This document shows, in pieces, positions 41,892 through 50,445 of a stretch of DNA of 64,000 nucleotides. The stretch spans positions 40,728 to 104,727 of the forward strand of contig JANNPX010000034.1 in NCBI GenBank assembly GCA_031400455.1, in the 5' to 3' direction. Position 1 is the first letter of the stretch. The number at the start of each line of letters is the position of its first letter. This stretch comes from JANXYW01 sp031400455 (GTDB taxonomy: Bacteria > Chloroflexota > Dehalococcoidia > DSTF01 > JACRBR01). The notes beneath the pieces are model-generated. The model saw only the letters and a program-made list of their open reading frames with translations. It was not told the DNA's origin and did not search any database. A program made the position numbers and the translations under genes.

Positions 41892-44744
41892 ATGGATGCG
41901 ATTGAGTTTGTGAGGAAGTGGGCGGCGTCGACGCGCAACGAGCGCGCGGCGTCGCAAGAGCACTTCATCGACATCTGTCACATGCTCGGCGAGCAGACAC
42001 CGAACACCGACCCCTCCGGCGACTATTACGCATTCGAGAAGGGCGCGACCACGCCGGACGGCGATGGGTTCGCAGACGTTTGGCAGCGCGATCACTTCGG
42101 CTGGGAGTACAAGGGCAAGAAGAAAGACCTCGTTGCCGCTTACGCGCAGTTGCAGCGATATCGCGAATCGCTGGCGAACCCGCCGCTGCTGGTGGTGTGC
42201 GACCTCGACCGGTTCGAAATACACACGAACTGGAACACCGAGACCTGGATCTATTACTTCCGTAACGCGGACATCGCGACGGGCGAGCCTGTTGATGTGC
42301 GGACGATCTCCGGGACGCGGGCGAAGGATGCGCCGGAGCTGAACGCGCTCCAAGTGCTCAAGGCGCTGTTCGCGGAGCCGGACAGGCTGCGTCCGGAGCG
42401 GACGCGCGAGCAGATTACGCAGAGCGCGGCCAAGATGTTCGGCGAGATCAGCGACGAGCTGCGGAAGTGGCGCGTCGATGACATGCGGATCGCGCGGTTC
42501 ATCACGAAGACCATGTTCTGCATGTTCGCGACGGACGTAGGACTGCTGCCAAAGGGCACGTTCTCCGAGGTCATCCGGCTGCACCGCGAGAGCGGTGACA
42601 CTGAATCGTTTCGCAAATACCTCTCTAACCTGTTTGAGGTGATGAACACGGGCGGCAAGTTCTCGATGATCGAGGTGCCGCGGTTCAACGGTCTGCTGTT
42701 CAAGGACGCGGACGTGCCGGAGCACATCGGCGGGCAGGAGATCCACACGCTGGAGCGGCTGGACCAGCTGGAATGGGCGGACGTGGAGCCGACGGTGTTC
42801 GGGACGCTGTTCGAGCGGGTGATCGACCCGAAGCAGCGGAAATTGCTCGGCGCGCACTACACGTCGCGCGACGACATCGAGTTGATTGTGCAGCCGGTGC
42901 TGATGGAGCCGCTGCGCCGCGAGTGGAATGCGATCCGTACTAGCGTGACGGCGTACGTGGAGTCGACTGCGGGACAGAAGGCGACTGCGGAGGCGCGGCG
43001 GGAGAAGGTGCGTTCTGCGATCGCTCCGTTTCTCAAGCGGGTCTCGTCGATCCAGGTGCTCGATCCGGCGTGCGGGTCTGGAAACTTCCTGTATGTCGCG
43101 CTGGCGCTGCTGAAGGAGCTGGACAAGGAAGCTATCGCGTTCGCGGGAGCGTACGGCGCGAACTTCACGCCGCGCGTTCACCCCAGCCAGTTGCACGGCA
43201 TCGAGACGAACGCGTTCGCGCACGAACTGGCATCGACCGTGATCTGGATCGGCTACCTGCAATGGAAGAACCGGAACGAGCCGGGCGCGGCGCCGGACAT
43301 TCCGATCTTGCAGCCGCTCGATCAGGTTGAGGGGAAGGACGCGATCCTGAATCTCGATGTGACGACCCAGCCGGTCGAGGCCATGTGGCCGGCGGTGGAC
43401 GTGATCATCGGTAACCCGCCGTTCCTCGGAGGCAAGCGGCTGCGGACGGAACTCAAAGACAACTACGTCGAGCGGCTGTTTGCCGTGTACGACGGACGTG
43501 TGGCGCGGGAGAGCGACCTGTGCGGCTACTGGTTCGAAAAGGCGCGGGCGGCGATCGAAGCCGGACGTGCCAAGCGGGCCGGGCTGCTGGCCACGCAGGC
43601 GATCCGCGGCGGCAAGAACCGGAAGGCGCTGGAGCGAATCAAAGGCACCGGCGACATCTTCTATGCGCAGGCCGACCGGCCGTGGGTGCAGGACGGCGTG
43701 GCGGTGCGCATCTCGATGGTGGGGTTCGACGACGGGAGCCAGCACGAGCGGCTACTGAACGAAGAAAAAGACGGCGACGCGAAGAACGCGCTGGTGCGGG
43801 CGAGGCTGGTGCCGGAGATCAACTCGAACCTGACCGGGAGCGCGGCGGACGTAACGCAGGCGCGACGGCTGAAAGAGAACGCCGGCGTCTCGTTCATGGG
43901 CGACACCAAAGTCGGCCCGTTCGACATTCATCCGCAGGAAGCCAAGAAGTTGCTTACGGCGCAGAACCCACACGGGAAGCCGAACAGCGACGTCGTTCGG
44001 CCATGGGTGAACGGACTCGATATTACGCGCCGCCCGCGCGGGATGTGGATCATCGACTTCCCTCCGGGCACGAGTGAGCAGGACGCCGCGAAGTATGAGG
44101 CCCCGTTTGAGTTCATCAAGAATTACGTGAAGCCCGATCGAGCGAACAATGCCCGGAAAGTCTACGCGCAACGCTGGTGGATCCACGGCGAGGCACGTCC
44201 GGACATGCGGGCGGCGCTCGCGGGCCGGGCCAGATATCTGGCGACACCAAACCTTACGAAGCACCGCCTGTTCGTCTGGTTTACTCCCGACGTCCTGCCC
44301 GATCATCAGCTCATCGTGTTTGCCAGGAGCGACGATTACTTCTTCGGCGCCCTGCAATCGCGGGCACACGAGGTATGGGCGCTGTTGCAAGGCACACGGC
44401 TCGAGGATCGCCCGCGCTACACGCCGACGTCGTGCTTTGAGACGTTTCCATTTCCGCATGGCACGCAGGAGCAGCAGTGGGCGATTTCGATCGCGGCCAA
44501 GGATCTGAACGATCTACGGGAGGCGTGGCTCAACCCGGAGGGGATGATCGGGGCGAAGGAGCTGGCGAAGTTGACCCTTACGAATTTGTACAACACGCGG
44601 CCGACGTGGCTGGTGGATGCGCACCGGACGCTGGATGCGGCAGTGTTCGCGGCGTACCGGTGGCGTGAGGCACCGGACGATCTGCCGGATGCGGCGATCG
44701 TTGAGCGGCTGTTGGCGCTGAATCTCGCGCGGGAGGCGGTGTGA
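41892..44744 (+). CDS. MmeI-like single-chain type IIL restriction-modification enzyme
   Basis: This 950-residue protein combines a nuclease and a methyltransferase. The N-terminal PD-ExK site is Asp62 and WEYKGK (Glu72, Lys74), as in MmeI. A helical spacer is followed by methyltransferase motif I LDPACGSGNFLYVAL (about 390) and motif IV NPPFLGGK (about 507), with a target-recognition and C-terminal helical region. Such enzymes methylate one strand of a short site and cut about 20 bases away. ATG 41892 was chosen; TTG 41886 is six bases upstream. No separate R or S gene is nearby, as expected. The adjacent AT-richer gap with palindromic sequence suggests transfer. Confidence 0.88.
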   Translation: MDAIEFVRKWAASTRNERAASQEHFIDICHMLGEQTPNTDPSGDYYAFEKGATTPDGDGFADVWQRDHFGWEYKGKKKDLVAAYAQLQRYRESLANPPLLVVCDLDRFEIHTNWNTETWIYYFRNADIATGEPVDVRTISGTRAKDAPELNALQVLKALFAEPDRLRPERTREQITQSAAKMFGEISDELRKWRVDDMRIARFITKTMFCMFATDVGLLPKGTFSEVIRLHRESGDTESFRKYLSNLFEVMNTGGKFSMIEVPRFNGLLFKDADVPEHIGGQEIHTLERLDQLEWADVEPTVFGTLFERVIDPKQRKLLGAHYTSRDDIELIVQPVLMEPLRREWNAIRTSVTAYVESTAGQKATAEARREKVRSAIAPFLKRVSSIQVLDPACGSGNFLYVALALLKELDKEAIAFAGAYGANFTPRVHPSQLHGIETNAFAHELASTVIWIGYLQWKNRNEPGAAPDIPILQPLDQVEGKDAILNLDVTTQPVEAMWPAVDVIIGNPPFLGGKRLRTELKDNYVERLFAVYDGRVARESDLCGYWFEKARAAIEAGRAKRAGLLATQAIRGGKNRKALERIKGTGDIFYAQADRPWVQDGVAVRISMVGFDDGSQHERLLNEEKDGDAKNALVRARLVPEINSNLTGSAADVTQARRLKENAGVSFMGDTKVGPFDIHPQEAKKLLTAQNPHGKPNSDVVRPWVNGLDITRRPRGMWIIDFPPGTSEQDAAKYEAPFEFIKNYVKPDRANNARKVYAQRWWIHGEARPDMRAALAGRARYLATPNLTKHRLFVWFTPDVLPDHQLIVFARSDDYFFGALQSRAHEVWALLQGTRLEDRPRYTPTSCFETFPFPHGTQEQQWAISIAAKDLNDLREAWLNPEGMIGAKELAKLTLTNLYNTRPTWLVDAHRTLDAAVFAAYRWREAPDDLPDAAIVERLLALNLAREAV

Positions 44745-44771
44745 TGGCGCGAGGACAGCCAAATCCGAATC

Positions 44772-44798
44772 CACTTATCTACAAAATGTAGATAAGTG
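44772..44798. promoter_or_regulatory. Perfect 11-bp inverted repeat (operator candidate)
   Basis: CACTTATCTAC and GTAGATAAGTG flank an AAAAT loop. No T tract follows, so it is not a simple terminator. The half-site ACTTATC occurs again at 44816-44822 next to a TTGACA box. It may bind a regulator, but none is known here. Confidence 0.6.
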
Positions 44799-44809
44799 AA
44801 ATCCTCCGC

Positions 44810-44838
44810 TTGACAACTTATCGCTTACGCGCGTAATC
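44810..44838 (+). promoter_or_regulatory. Sigma70-like promoter candidate in the gap after the RM gene
   Basis: TTGACA at 44810-44815 and a weak TAATCT at 44834-44839 (18-base spacer) lie in an AT-rich stretch. No clear gene follows on this strand (only a 62-codon open frame at 44852-45040, not supported). The product may be a small RNA, or the box may be chance. Confidence 0.35.
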
Positions 44839-45003
44839 TCCCGCAACATTTGTGGCGGGTCGCGTGCTCGCTGGCGGCGCGGGTGCGGGCGTTCGCAAAA
44901 AGGTGAAATTGCGAAACGGAATCGTATTTAGATACGAATTGCGCGACATAACTATTTTCAGATGGCGCAAAAGGTGGCTTTTGGCCGCGCGTGAGGGGCT
45001 CGA

Positions 45004-45768
45004 TCAGGCCTTCACGGTCCGCTGGAGCAGCCACTCGTAGACAGGGCGGGGGAGCGCGGTGATGAGTTTGAGGGGGAACGAGAGCCGGAGGGGGAAATGG
45101 ATCTCTGTCTTGCCGGCGCGGAGGCCCTTCACCATGGCGCGGGCCGCTTGTTCGGGCTTCAGCAGGAACGGCATCGGGAAGTCGTTGGTGTCAGTGAGGC
45201 GAGTTTTCACGAAGCCAGGGTTGATGGTCGTGACGCCGACGCCGCGCTTCGCGACATCGAGGCGCAGCGCTTGCAGCATGTAGTTGACGGCAGCCTTCGT
45301 CGAACCGTACGCCTCGGCGCGCGGGAACGCGCCGTACGCGCTGAGGCTGCCGACGCCGACGATCTCGCCGTCGCGGCGCGCGAGCATATCGGGCAGCACG
45401 GCGGCGATGGCGCGCATCATGCCGGTGTAGTTGACGGCGATCATCGACTCGAACGCGGCGACATCCCAGGCGCTGACGTCGACGGCGGACCAGACTCCGG
45501 CGTTGTAGATCATCACGTCGATGCGACCCCATTCGGCGCGGAGTTCCGCTTCCATGCGGGCGATGGCACCGTCCTCGGTGACGTCGAGCGGCCTGACGGC
45601 AATCGGCGCGTCGGGAGGGCTGCACTTCGCGGCGAGGTCACGGAGTTGCTGCTCGTTGCGGGAGCTGATCGCCACGCGCGCGCCCTCGGCAACGAGCTGC
45701 GGCACGAGCGCCGCGCCGATGCCGGTGCTGGCGCCGATCAGCCAGACGTTCTTGTCTCGAAGCTCCAT
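45004..45768 (-). CDS. Short-chain dehydrogenase/reductase
   Basis: The 254-residue SDR has the cofactor motif GASTGIG (12-18), YNAGVW (about 88-93), catalytic Ser near 141 and Tyr154/Lys158 (YGSTK). Arg/Ser after beta-2 (SSRNEQQ) suggests NADP. It is divergent from the FAD oxidoreductase with only 35 bases between, and SDRs often sit in such lipid-modification clusters, so it may act on the same fatty acyl or lipid intermediate (inference). ATG 45768 has AGGAG at good spacing. Confidence 0.9.
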   Translation of the reverse strand: MELRDKNVWLIGASTGIGAALVPQLVAEGARVAISSRNEQQLRDLAAKCSPPDAPIAVRPLDVTEDGAIARMEAELRAEWGRIDVMIYNAGVWSAVDVSAWDVAAFESMIAVNYTGMMRAIAAVLPDMLARRDGEIVGVGSLSAYGAFPRAEAYGSTKAAVNYMLQALRLDVAKRGVGVTTINPGFVKTRLTDTNDFPMPFLLKPEQAARAMVKGLRAGKTEIHFPLRLSFPLKLITALPRPVYEWLLQRTVKA

Positions 45769-45803
45769 TTGATCGCTCCTGCCGTTTCGGGCGTACTGAA
45801 GGT

Positions 45804-47054
45804 ATGAAGATCGCTGTTGTCGGCGCGGGCATCGCCGGGCTTACGGCCGCGTACCTGCTGAACCGCGTGCACGAGGTCGAGTTGTTCGAGCGCAACGACT
45901 ACGCGGGCGGCCACGCGAACACCGTTACGATCGACGTCGGCGACCGGCCGCTCGGGCTGGATACGGGCTTCATCGTCTACAACGAGCACACGTACCCCGG
46001 ATTCACGAAGCTGCTCGAAACTCTCAAAGTAGATACGAAGGCCGGCGACATGTCGATCAGTGTGCGCTGCCGTGCGTGCCGGATGGAATATAGCAGCCGT
46101 GGCCTCGGCGGCATGCTGGCGGACCGGACGAATCTGCTGCGGCCGGGGCGCTGGCGGCTCGGCGTCGACATCCTGCGCTTCTATCGCGATACGCGGCGCG
46201 CGATGGCGGGCGGTGGCTACGCGGATACGACGATCGACGAGTTCGTGCGCGAGAAGCGGTACACGGGCGAGTTCGTGCGGCACTTCCTGGTGCCGCTGGC
46301 ATCGGCGGTGTGGTCGACGCCGCCGGGCGAGATCGGCTCGTTTCCCGTGATGTACTTCCTGCGGTTTCTGAGCAACCACGGGATCATCGGCCTGCAGCCG
46401 GCGTTCGTCTGGCGGACGATCGAAGGCGGATCGCAGAACTACGTGCGGGCGATGACAGCGACGTTCGCGCACGACGTGCGGCTCTCGGCGCCGGTGCGCG
46501 GCGTGACGCGCGATGCGGATGGCGCGACGCTCAGCCTCGAGAACGGAGACAGCCGAAGGTTCGACAAGGTGGTCATGGCGTGCCACGCCGACGAGGCGTT
46601 GCGGCTGCTGGGCGACGCCGATGACGCCGAGCGGCGGGCACTGGGCGGATTCTCATACACGGCGAATCCTGCGGTGCTGCACACCGACGCGTCGATGCTG
46701 CCGAAGCGGGCGCGCGCCCGCGCATCATGGAACTACACGACGGACGATTGCCGGGGCGCTGGCGGCGTGCTGGGGATGACGTATGATCTCAACCGGCTGC
46801 AGGCGCTCGACGAGGCGCAGACGTACTGCGTCAGCCTTAACGCGCGGGGCGTGCGGCCCGAGACGATCATGCGAGAGATGCAATACGACCACCCGCGGTA
46901 CACCTTCGAGACGCTGGCCGCCCAGCAGGCAGTCGAGCGCCTCAACGGGGCGCGGCACACGTACTTCGCTGGTGCGCATCTCGGCCACGGGTTCCACGAG
47001 GACGGGTTCCAGTCGGGCGCGCGAGTGGCGGCCGAGTTTGGGATCGTGCTGTGA
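45804..47054 (+). CDS. FAD-dependent oxidoreductase of CFA-type cluster
   Basis: The 416-residue amine-oxidase-like flavoprotein has the FAD motif VVGAGIAGLTAAYLL and the ELFERNDYAGGHANTV follow-on, then LDTGFIVYNEHTYP. Its C-terminal GAHLGHGFHEDGFQSG closes the FAD fold. This protein is regularly found with DUF1365 and cyclopropane-fatty-acid synthase genes, where it is thought to take part in modifying unsaturated fatty acyl chains. GTGA overlap with the DUF1365 gene (47051-47054). ATG 45804 with GAAGG upstream. Confidence 0.88.
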   Translation: MKIAVVGAGIAGLTAAYLLNRVHEVELFERNDYAGGHANTVTIDVGDRPLGLDTGFIVYNEHTYPGFTKLLETLKVDTKAGDMSISVRCRACRMEYSSRGLGGMLADRTNLLRPGRWRLGVDILRFYRDTRRAMAGGGYADTTIDEFVREKRYTGEFVRHFLVPLASAVWSTPPGEIGSFPVMYFLRFLSNHGIIGLQPAFVWRTIEGGSQNYVRAMTATFAHDVRLSAPVRGVTRDADGATLSLENGDSRRFDKVVMACHADEALRLLGDADDAERRALGGFSYTANPAVLHTDASMLPKRARARASWNYTTDDCRGAGGVLGMTYDLNRLQALDEAQTYCVSLNARGVRPETIMREMQYDHPRYTFETLAAQQAVERLNGARHTYFAGAHLGHGFHEDGFQSGARVAAEFGIVL

Positions 47055-47806
47055 ACTCGGAGCTGTACGCAGGGCAGTTGCGGCACCGGCGCTCGAAGCC
47101 GAAGGCGTACTCGTTCACCTACGGCGTCTACTACGTCGATCTCGATCTCGACGAGATCGACGAGGTCGCCCGGCGCATCAAGCCGTTCTCGCACAATCGC
47201 TTCAACATCCTGTCGTTCATGGATCGCGACCACATGGGCGCGACGGGTCCGGGCGTGCGCGCGGCGGTGCGCCAACGACTCGCCGCGCGCGGCATCGATC
47301 CGGATGCGGTGCGGGTGTCGCTGCTGACGAACACGCGCATCCTTGGCTACGTGTTCAATCCGGTCAGCTTCTATCTCGTGCGGGATCGTGCGGACGATGC
47401 GCTGCGGCTGGTGATGGCGGAAGTGCACAACACGCACGGCGAGGAGCACGTGTACGATCTAGAGCGCGCGGGCGACGGCGCGGTGTACACGTCGCGCGCA
47501 GAAAAGGCGCTGTACGTGTCGCCGTTCATCGATATGGATGCGCGGTACGTGTTCGAGTGCCGCGAAGAGGCGGGCGGCGCGTACGACCTGCGCATCGACG
47601 AGTACAAGGGCGAGGAGTTGTTCTTCCAGGCGCAGCTCCTCGTGTCCCCGAGACCGCTGACGAACGCCAACGTCGCCCGGATGCTGGCGCGCTATCCCTT
47701 CATGACGCTGAAGACGATCGGGCTGATCCACTGGCAGGGGCTGAAGCTTTGGCTGCGCGGCGTGAAGTTCCATTCGCACAAGGCACACGAGGAGGCGGGG
47801 CGATGA
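47051..47806 (+). CDS. DUF1365 protein
   Basis: The 251-residue DUF1365 member begins LYAGQLRHRRSKPKAYSFTY and contains NTRILGYVFNPVSFYLVRD, EVHNTHGEEHVYDL, and ALYVSPFIDMDARY, all family marks. The function is not settled; it is co-located with cfa-like genes across phyla. It starts with GTG overlapping the oxidoreductase stop and its own stop overlaps the next ATG, so the cluster is translationally coupled. Confidence 0.92.
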   Translation: MNSELYAGQLRHRRSKPKAYSFTYGVYYVDLDLDEIDEVARRIKPFSHNRFNILSFMDRDHMGATGPGVRAAVRQRLAARGIDPDAVRVSLLTNTRILGYVFNPVSFYLVRDRADDALRLVMAEVHNTHGEEHVYDLERAGDGAVYTSRAEKALYVSPFIDMDARYVFECREEAGGAYDLRIDEYKGEELFFQAQLLVSPRPLTNANVARMLARYPFMTLKTIGLIHWQGLKLWLRGVKFHSHKAHEEAGR

Positions 47807-47997
47807 CCATAGAACGAGCCATCAGCCTTTTCGGAGTATTCTGCGGCCTAGTCATTCTGATTCGAAGCAGGATGGTGGCCGCCAGGCGCGATCGTAAACG
47901 GCATTTGCAGTGGTACAGAACACCGATCGCCGACTCTATCGGAGGTGCGCTGGGTGCAGCCGTGTGGGGGATAGCATTTGTGTATACCTACCTCTAG
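47803..47997 (+). CDS. Small two-helix membrane protein in the cfa cluster
   Basis: A 64-residue protein whose ATG overlaps the DUF1365 stop (ATGA) and is preceded by GGAGGCGGGG. It has two hydrophobic helices (ISLFGVFCGLVILI and GGALGAAVWGIAFVYTYL) with a very basic loop (RRDRKRH) between. No family is recognised. The tight coupling implies a role in the lipid cluster, perhaps membrane tethering. Confidence 0.68.
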   Translation: MTIERAISLFGVFCGLVILIRSRMVAARRDRKRHLQWYRTPIADSIGGALGAAVWGIAFVYTYL

Positions 47998-48041
47998 CTT
48001 GGTAACGTCCTGGCGGTCGCTCTGGACGAGGAGTTGATGCC

Positions 48042-49328
48042 TTGAAGTCTCTAACACGATTCTTGGCCGCTCAGGCAGCGAAGCGTGTGATCTTGCGCGC
48101 GGCGTCGGTCATGCGCGAAGGCGAGCTGACCGTGGTGCTTCCCGGCGGCAAGCGGCGCGTCTTCGGGACGCCGGGCGCTACGCCAGCGGCGACGATGCGC
48201 GTTCACGACGACGAGTTCTTCTCGCGCGTGCTGCTGCACGGCGAGATCGGCGCCGGCGAGGCATACGTGGACGGGCTGTGGGACAGCGACGACCTGGTGG
48301 CGCTGATGGAGCTGGGCGTCGAGAACCGGCGGCACGTGCAGTTCAGCTCGATGTGGATGAGCCGCGCGTCGAAGTTGAAGAACGTACGGTTGCATCGCGG
48401 CCGCCGCAACACAGAAGCGCAGTCAAAGGACAACATCCACGCCCACTACGACCTGAGCAACGATTTGTTCCGGCTGTTTCTCGACGAGACGATGACGTAT
48501 TCGAGTGCGTATTTCTCATCGTCCGACCAGCCGCTGGCGGATGCGCAGCGCAACAAGTATCGGATGCTGTGCGAGCGCGCGGGCATCACGAAGGACGACC
48601 ACGTGCTGGAGATCGGCAGTGGTTGGGGCGGCTTCGCGATGTTCGCGGCGGAGCGCTACGGCTGCCGCGTGACGTCGATCACGATTTCGGAGGAGCAGTT
48701 CGCGCTGGCGCGGGAGCGCGTCGAGCAGGCGGGGCTCTCGGATCGCGTCGAGATTCGCTTCTGCGACTACCGCGACATCGAGGGGCAGTACGACAAGATC
48801 GTATCGATCGAGATGTTCGAGGCGGTGGGGGCGGAGTACTTCGAGACGTTCTTCCAGGCCTGCGACCGCGCGCTGAAGCCCGGCGGGCGGATGGCGATGC
48901 AGACGATCAGCCTGCCGGACGGCGCATTCATCCCGGTACGCGACGGCGTGAACTGGGTGCAGAAGTACATCTTTCCCGGCGGGATGCTGCCCTCGATCGC
49001 CGAGATCGAGCGCTCGCTTCACAAGACGGATCTGGTGATCGACGGGCTGGAGGACATCGGCGCGCACTACGCGCTAACGCTGCGCCAGTGGCGCGAGCGC
49101 TTCATGTCGCGGCTGCCGGAGGCGCGCGCGCTCGGCTTCGATACGCGGTTCATCCGCATGTGGGAGTACTACCTCGCGGTGTCCGAGGCGGGGTTCCTGA
49201 CGCGCAACACGAGCGACCTGCAGATCGGGTTCAGCAAGCTTCCCGTGCGGGCGGAGTTGCCGCCTGCGGCGGCTGCGTCGGACGGGGTGGCGGCAGTGGA
49301 GGAGGCGGGGCGGATCGTCGCGTCGTAA
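48042..49328 (+). CDS. cfa: Cyclopropane-fatty-acyl-phospholipid synthase family methyltransferase
   Basis: The 428-residue SAM-dependent enzyme adds a methylene or methyl group to unsaturated acyl chains of phospholipids. Marks are NIHAHYDLSNDLFRLFLD, the SAM motif VLEIGSGWGGFAMFAA (188-203), and SIEMFEAVGAEYFETFF. The N-terminal phospholipid-binding domain spans about 1-110. TTG 48042 is the start with GAGGAG 8 bases upstream. With the FAD oxidoreductase and DUF1365 genes it makes a CFA-type cluster; the product might be cyclopropane or branched chains. Confidence 0.91.
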   Translation: MKSLTRFLAAQAAKRVILRAASVMREGELTVVLPGGKRRVFGTPGATPAATMRVHDDEFFSRVLLHGEIGAGEAYVDGLWDSDDLVALMELGVENRRHVQFSSMWMSRASKLKNVRLHRGRRNTEAQSKDNIHAHYDLSNDLFRLFLDETMTYSSAYFSSSDQPLADAQRNKYRMLCERAGITKDDHVLEIGSGWGGFAMFAAERYGCRVTSITISEEQFALARERVEQAGLSDRVEIRFCDYRDIEGQYDKIVSIEMFEAVGAEYFETFFQACDRALKPGGRMAMQTISLPDGAFIPVRDGVNWVQKYIFPGGMLPSIAEIERSLHKTDLVIDGLEDIGAHYALTLRQWRERFMSRLPEARALGFDTRFIRMWEYYLAVSEAGFLTRNTSDLQIGFSKLPVRAELPPAAAASDGVAAVEEAGRIVAS

Positions 49329-49337
49329 AGTGAAACC

Positions 49338-50279
49338 ATGGCGAAACGCGGCTTCAGCCTGATCGACTGGCGGCGACTGCTCATTGCGGTGCCGCTGCTG
49401 GCGATTGCCGGAGCGGCGTTCTGGCTGCTGGCGCCGGGCGGCGGCGACGCGAGCACACCGCGGGCCGTACTGGTCGACACGCCGCACGCGCCAGACGCGC
49501 AGGTGGGTGTCCGGCAAGGACGCGTCGCACGCGACTTCACCGCTACTGGCCCGGATGGGTCTACCGTGCGTTTGAGCGACCTGCGCGGGAAGCCGGCCAT
49601 CATCAACTTCTGGGCGACCTGGTGCAGCAGTTGCCTGGCAGAAATGTCCGACCTGAAGGCAATACAGGGCGAAGCGGGTGCGGACGCATTCAGCGTAGTA
49701 GCGGTGAATTCGGGCGAGGACTCGGCGAGCGCGCGCGAGTTTCTTGACGAGCTGGACGCGCCGTCGTTTCGTGTGGCAATGGACCCGACGCTGGTGGTGT
49801 CGGACAGCTACGGCGTTTACGGGCTGTCGCACACCGTGTTCGTCGACCGCGACGGAGTGATCCGAGCGACGTATTCGGGCCAGCTGAGCGCGGGTCTCAT
49901 GCGGGAGTACCTGGAAGCGGCCACGGCGGGCACCGACGGAGCCGATCCGCCGAAGTCGTTGCGGCTGCTCGGAAACGTGCAGGCGCGGAAGCACCTGCTC
50001 GAGGTGCGGGATGTCGGGCGCGGCGCCGCCGAGTTCCGCTCGAAGAGCCTGCGCTGTGACGACAGTTACTGCGCGCGCGGCGTGCTGGATGCGCTCGCGA
50101 AAGTGCCGGGCGTCCTGGAAGCGCAGCGCTTCCTCGCCGAAGACCCGCCCCGCATCGTGATCCGTTTCGACGCCGCGTCGACGAATCTCGACGCATTGAC
50201 CTCGGCGCTGACTGATCTGATGAACGCGAGCCCGGATCCGCTGTACGAGCAGCCGCTGGAGATCGACCGCTTCGACTAG
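49338..50279 (+). CDS. TlpA-like thioredoxin fused to an HMA-like domain
   Basis: The 313-residue protein has a membrane anchor (about 14-32), a TlpA/ResA-type thioredoxin domain (about 60-195) with active site WCSSC (Cys96, Cys99) in FWATWCSSCLAEM, and a C-terminal ~75-residue part with RCDDSYCARGVLDALAKVPG and IRFDAASTNLDALTSALTDL, which follows an HMA-like ferredoxin fold with CxxxxC. The thioredoxin part reduces disulfides outside the membrane, often for cytochrome maturation. The fusion suggests transfer of metal or thiol chemistry. ATG 49338 has only a weak GTAAAGTG upstream. Confidence 0.84.
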   Translation: MAKRGFSLIDWRRLLIAVPLLAIAGAAFWLLAPGGGDASTPRAVLVDTPHAPDAQVGVRQGRVARDFTATGPDGSTVRLSDLRGKPAIINFWATWCSSCLAEMSDLKAIQGEAGADAFSVVAVNSGEDSASAREFLDELDAPSFRVAMDPTLVVSDSYGVYGLSHTVFVDRDGVIRATYSGQLSAGLMREYLEAATAGTDGADPPKSLRLLGNVQARKHLLEVRDVGRGAAEFRSKSLRCDDSYCARGVLDALAKVPGVLEAQRFLAEDPPRIVIRFDAASTNLDALTSALTDLMNASPDPLYEQPLEIDRFD

Positions 50280-50329
50280 CGCTGGATCGGGTAGTCCGGC
50301 GCGCCCACGGCACGGCCTTGCTCGATGGG

Positions 50330-50435
50330 TAGATCCTTCGCTTCGCTCAAGATGACAAGCATGGGGTGATGACGAACGACGCGGAATGATTGTGCCATTC
50401 GGACGCGGGCGGCCACGCAGGGCCGCCCCTACATC
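50330..50435. repeat. Dispersed-repeat cluster (CTTCGCTCAAGATGAC and GCGGCCACGC types)
   Basis: The gap holds GATCCTTCGCTTCGCTCAAG-type sequence (about 50329-50360) and the palindrome GGGCGGCCACGCAGGGCCGCCCC (50407-50429 area) followed by TACATCGAG, the same GGGGC...GCCCCTAC family that surrounds the RAYT gene. Confidence 0.65.
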
Positions 50436-50445
50436 GAGTGGCCCG

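Larger units (their letters stand above)
44745..45003. other. AT-rich gap after the RM gene
   Basis: These 259 bases are poorer in GC than the surroundings (e.g. ATCGTATTTAGATACGAATT region with TCGTAT-TTAG-ATACGA). They contain the inverted repeat and the promoter candidate above. No transposase, att site or tRNA was seen. Confidence 0.5.

Noticed and set aside
41835..43745. A 636-codon minus-strand frame opposite the restriction-modification gene.
   Set aside because: Its content is low-complexity Arg/His-rich and the opposite strand encodes a complete MmeI-like enzyme.
44852..45040. A 62-codon open frame after the candidate promoter in the AT-rich gap.
   Set aside because: No ribosome-binding site, no family, and its end overlaps the SDR gene.
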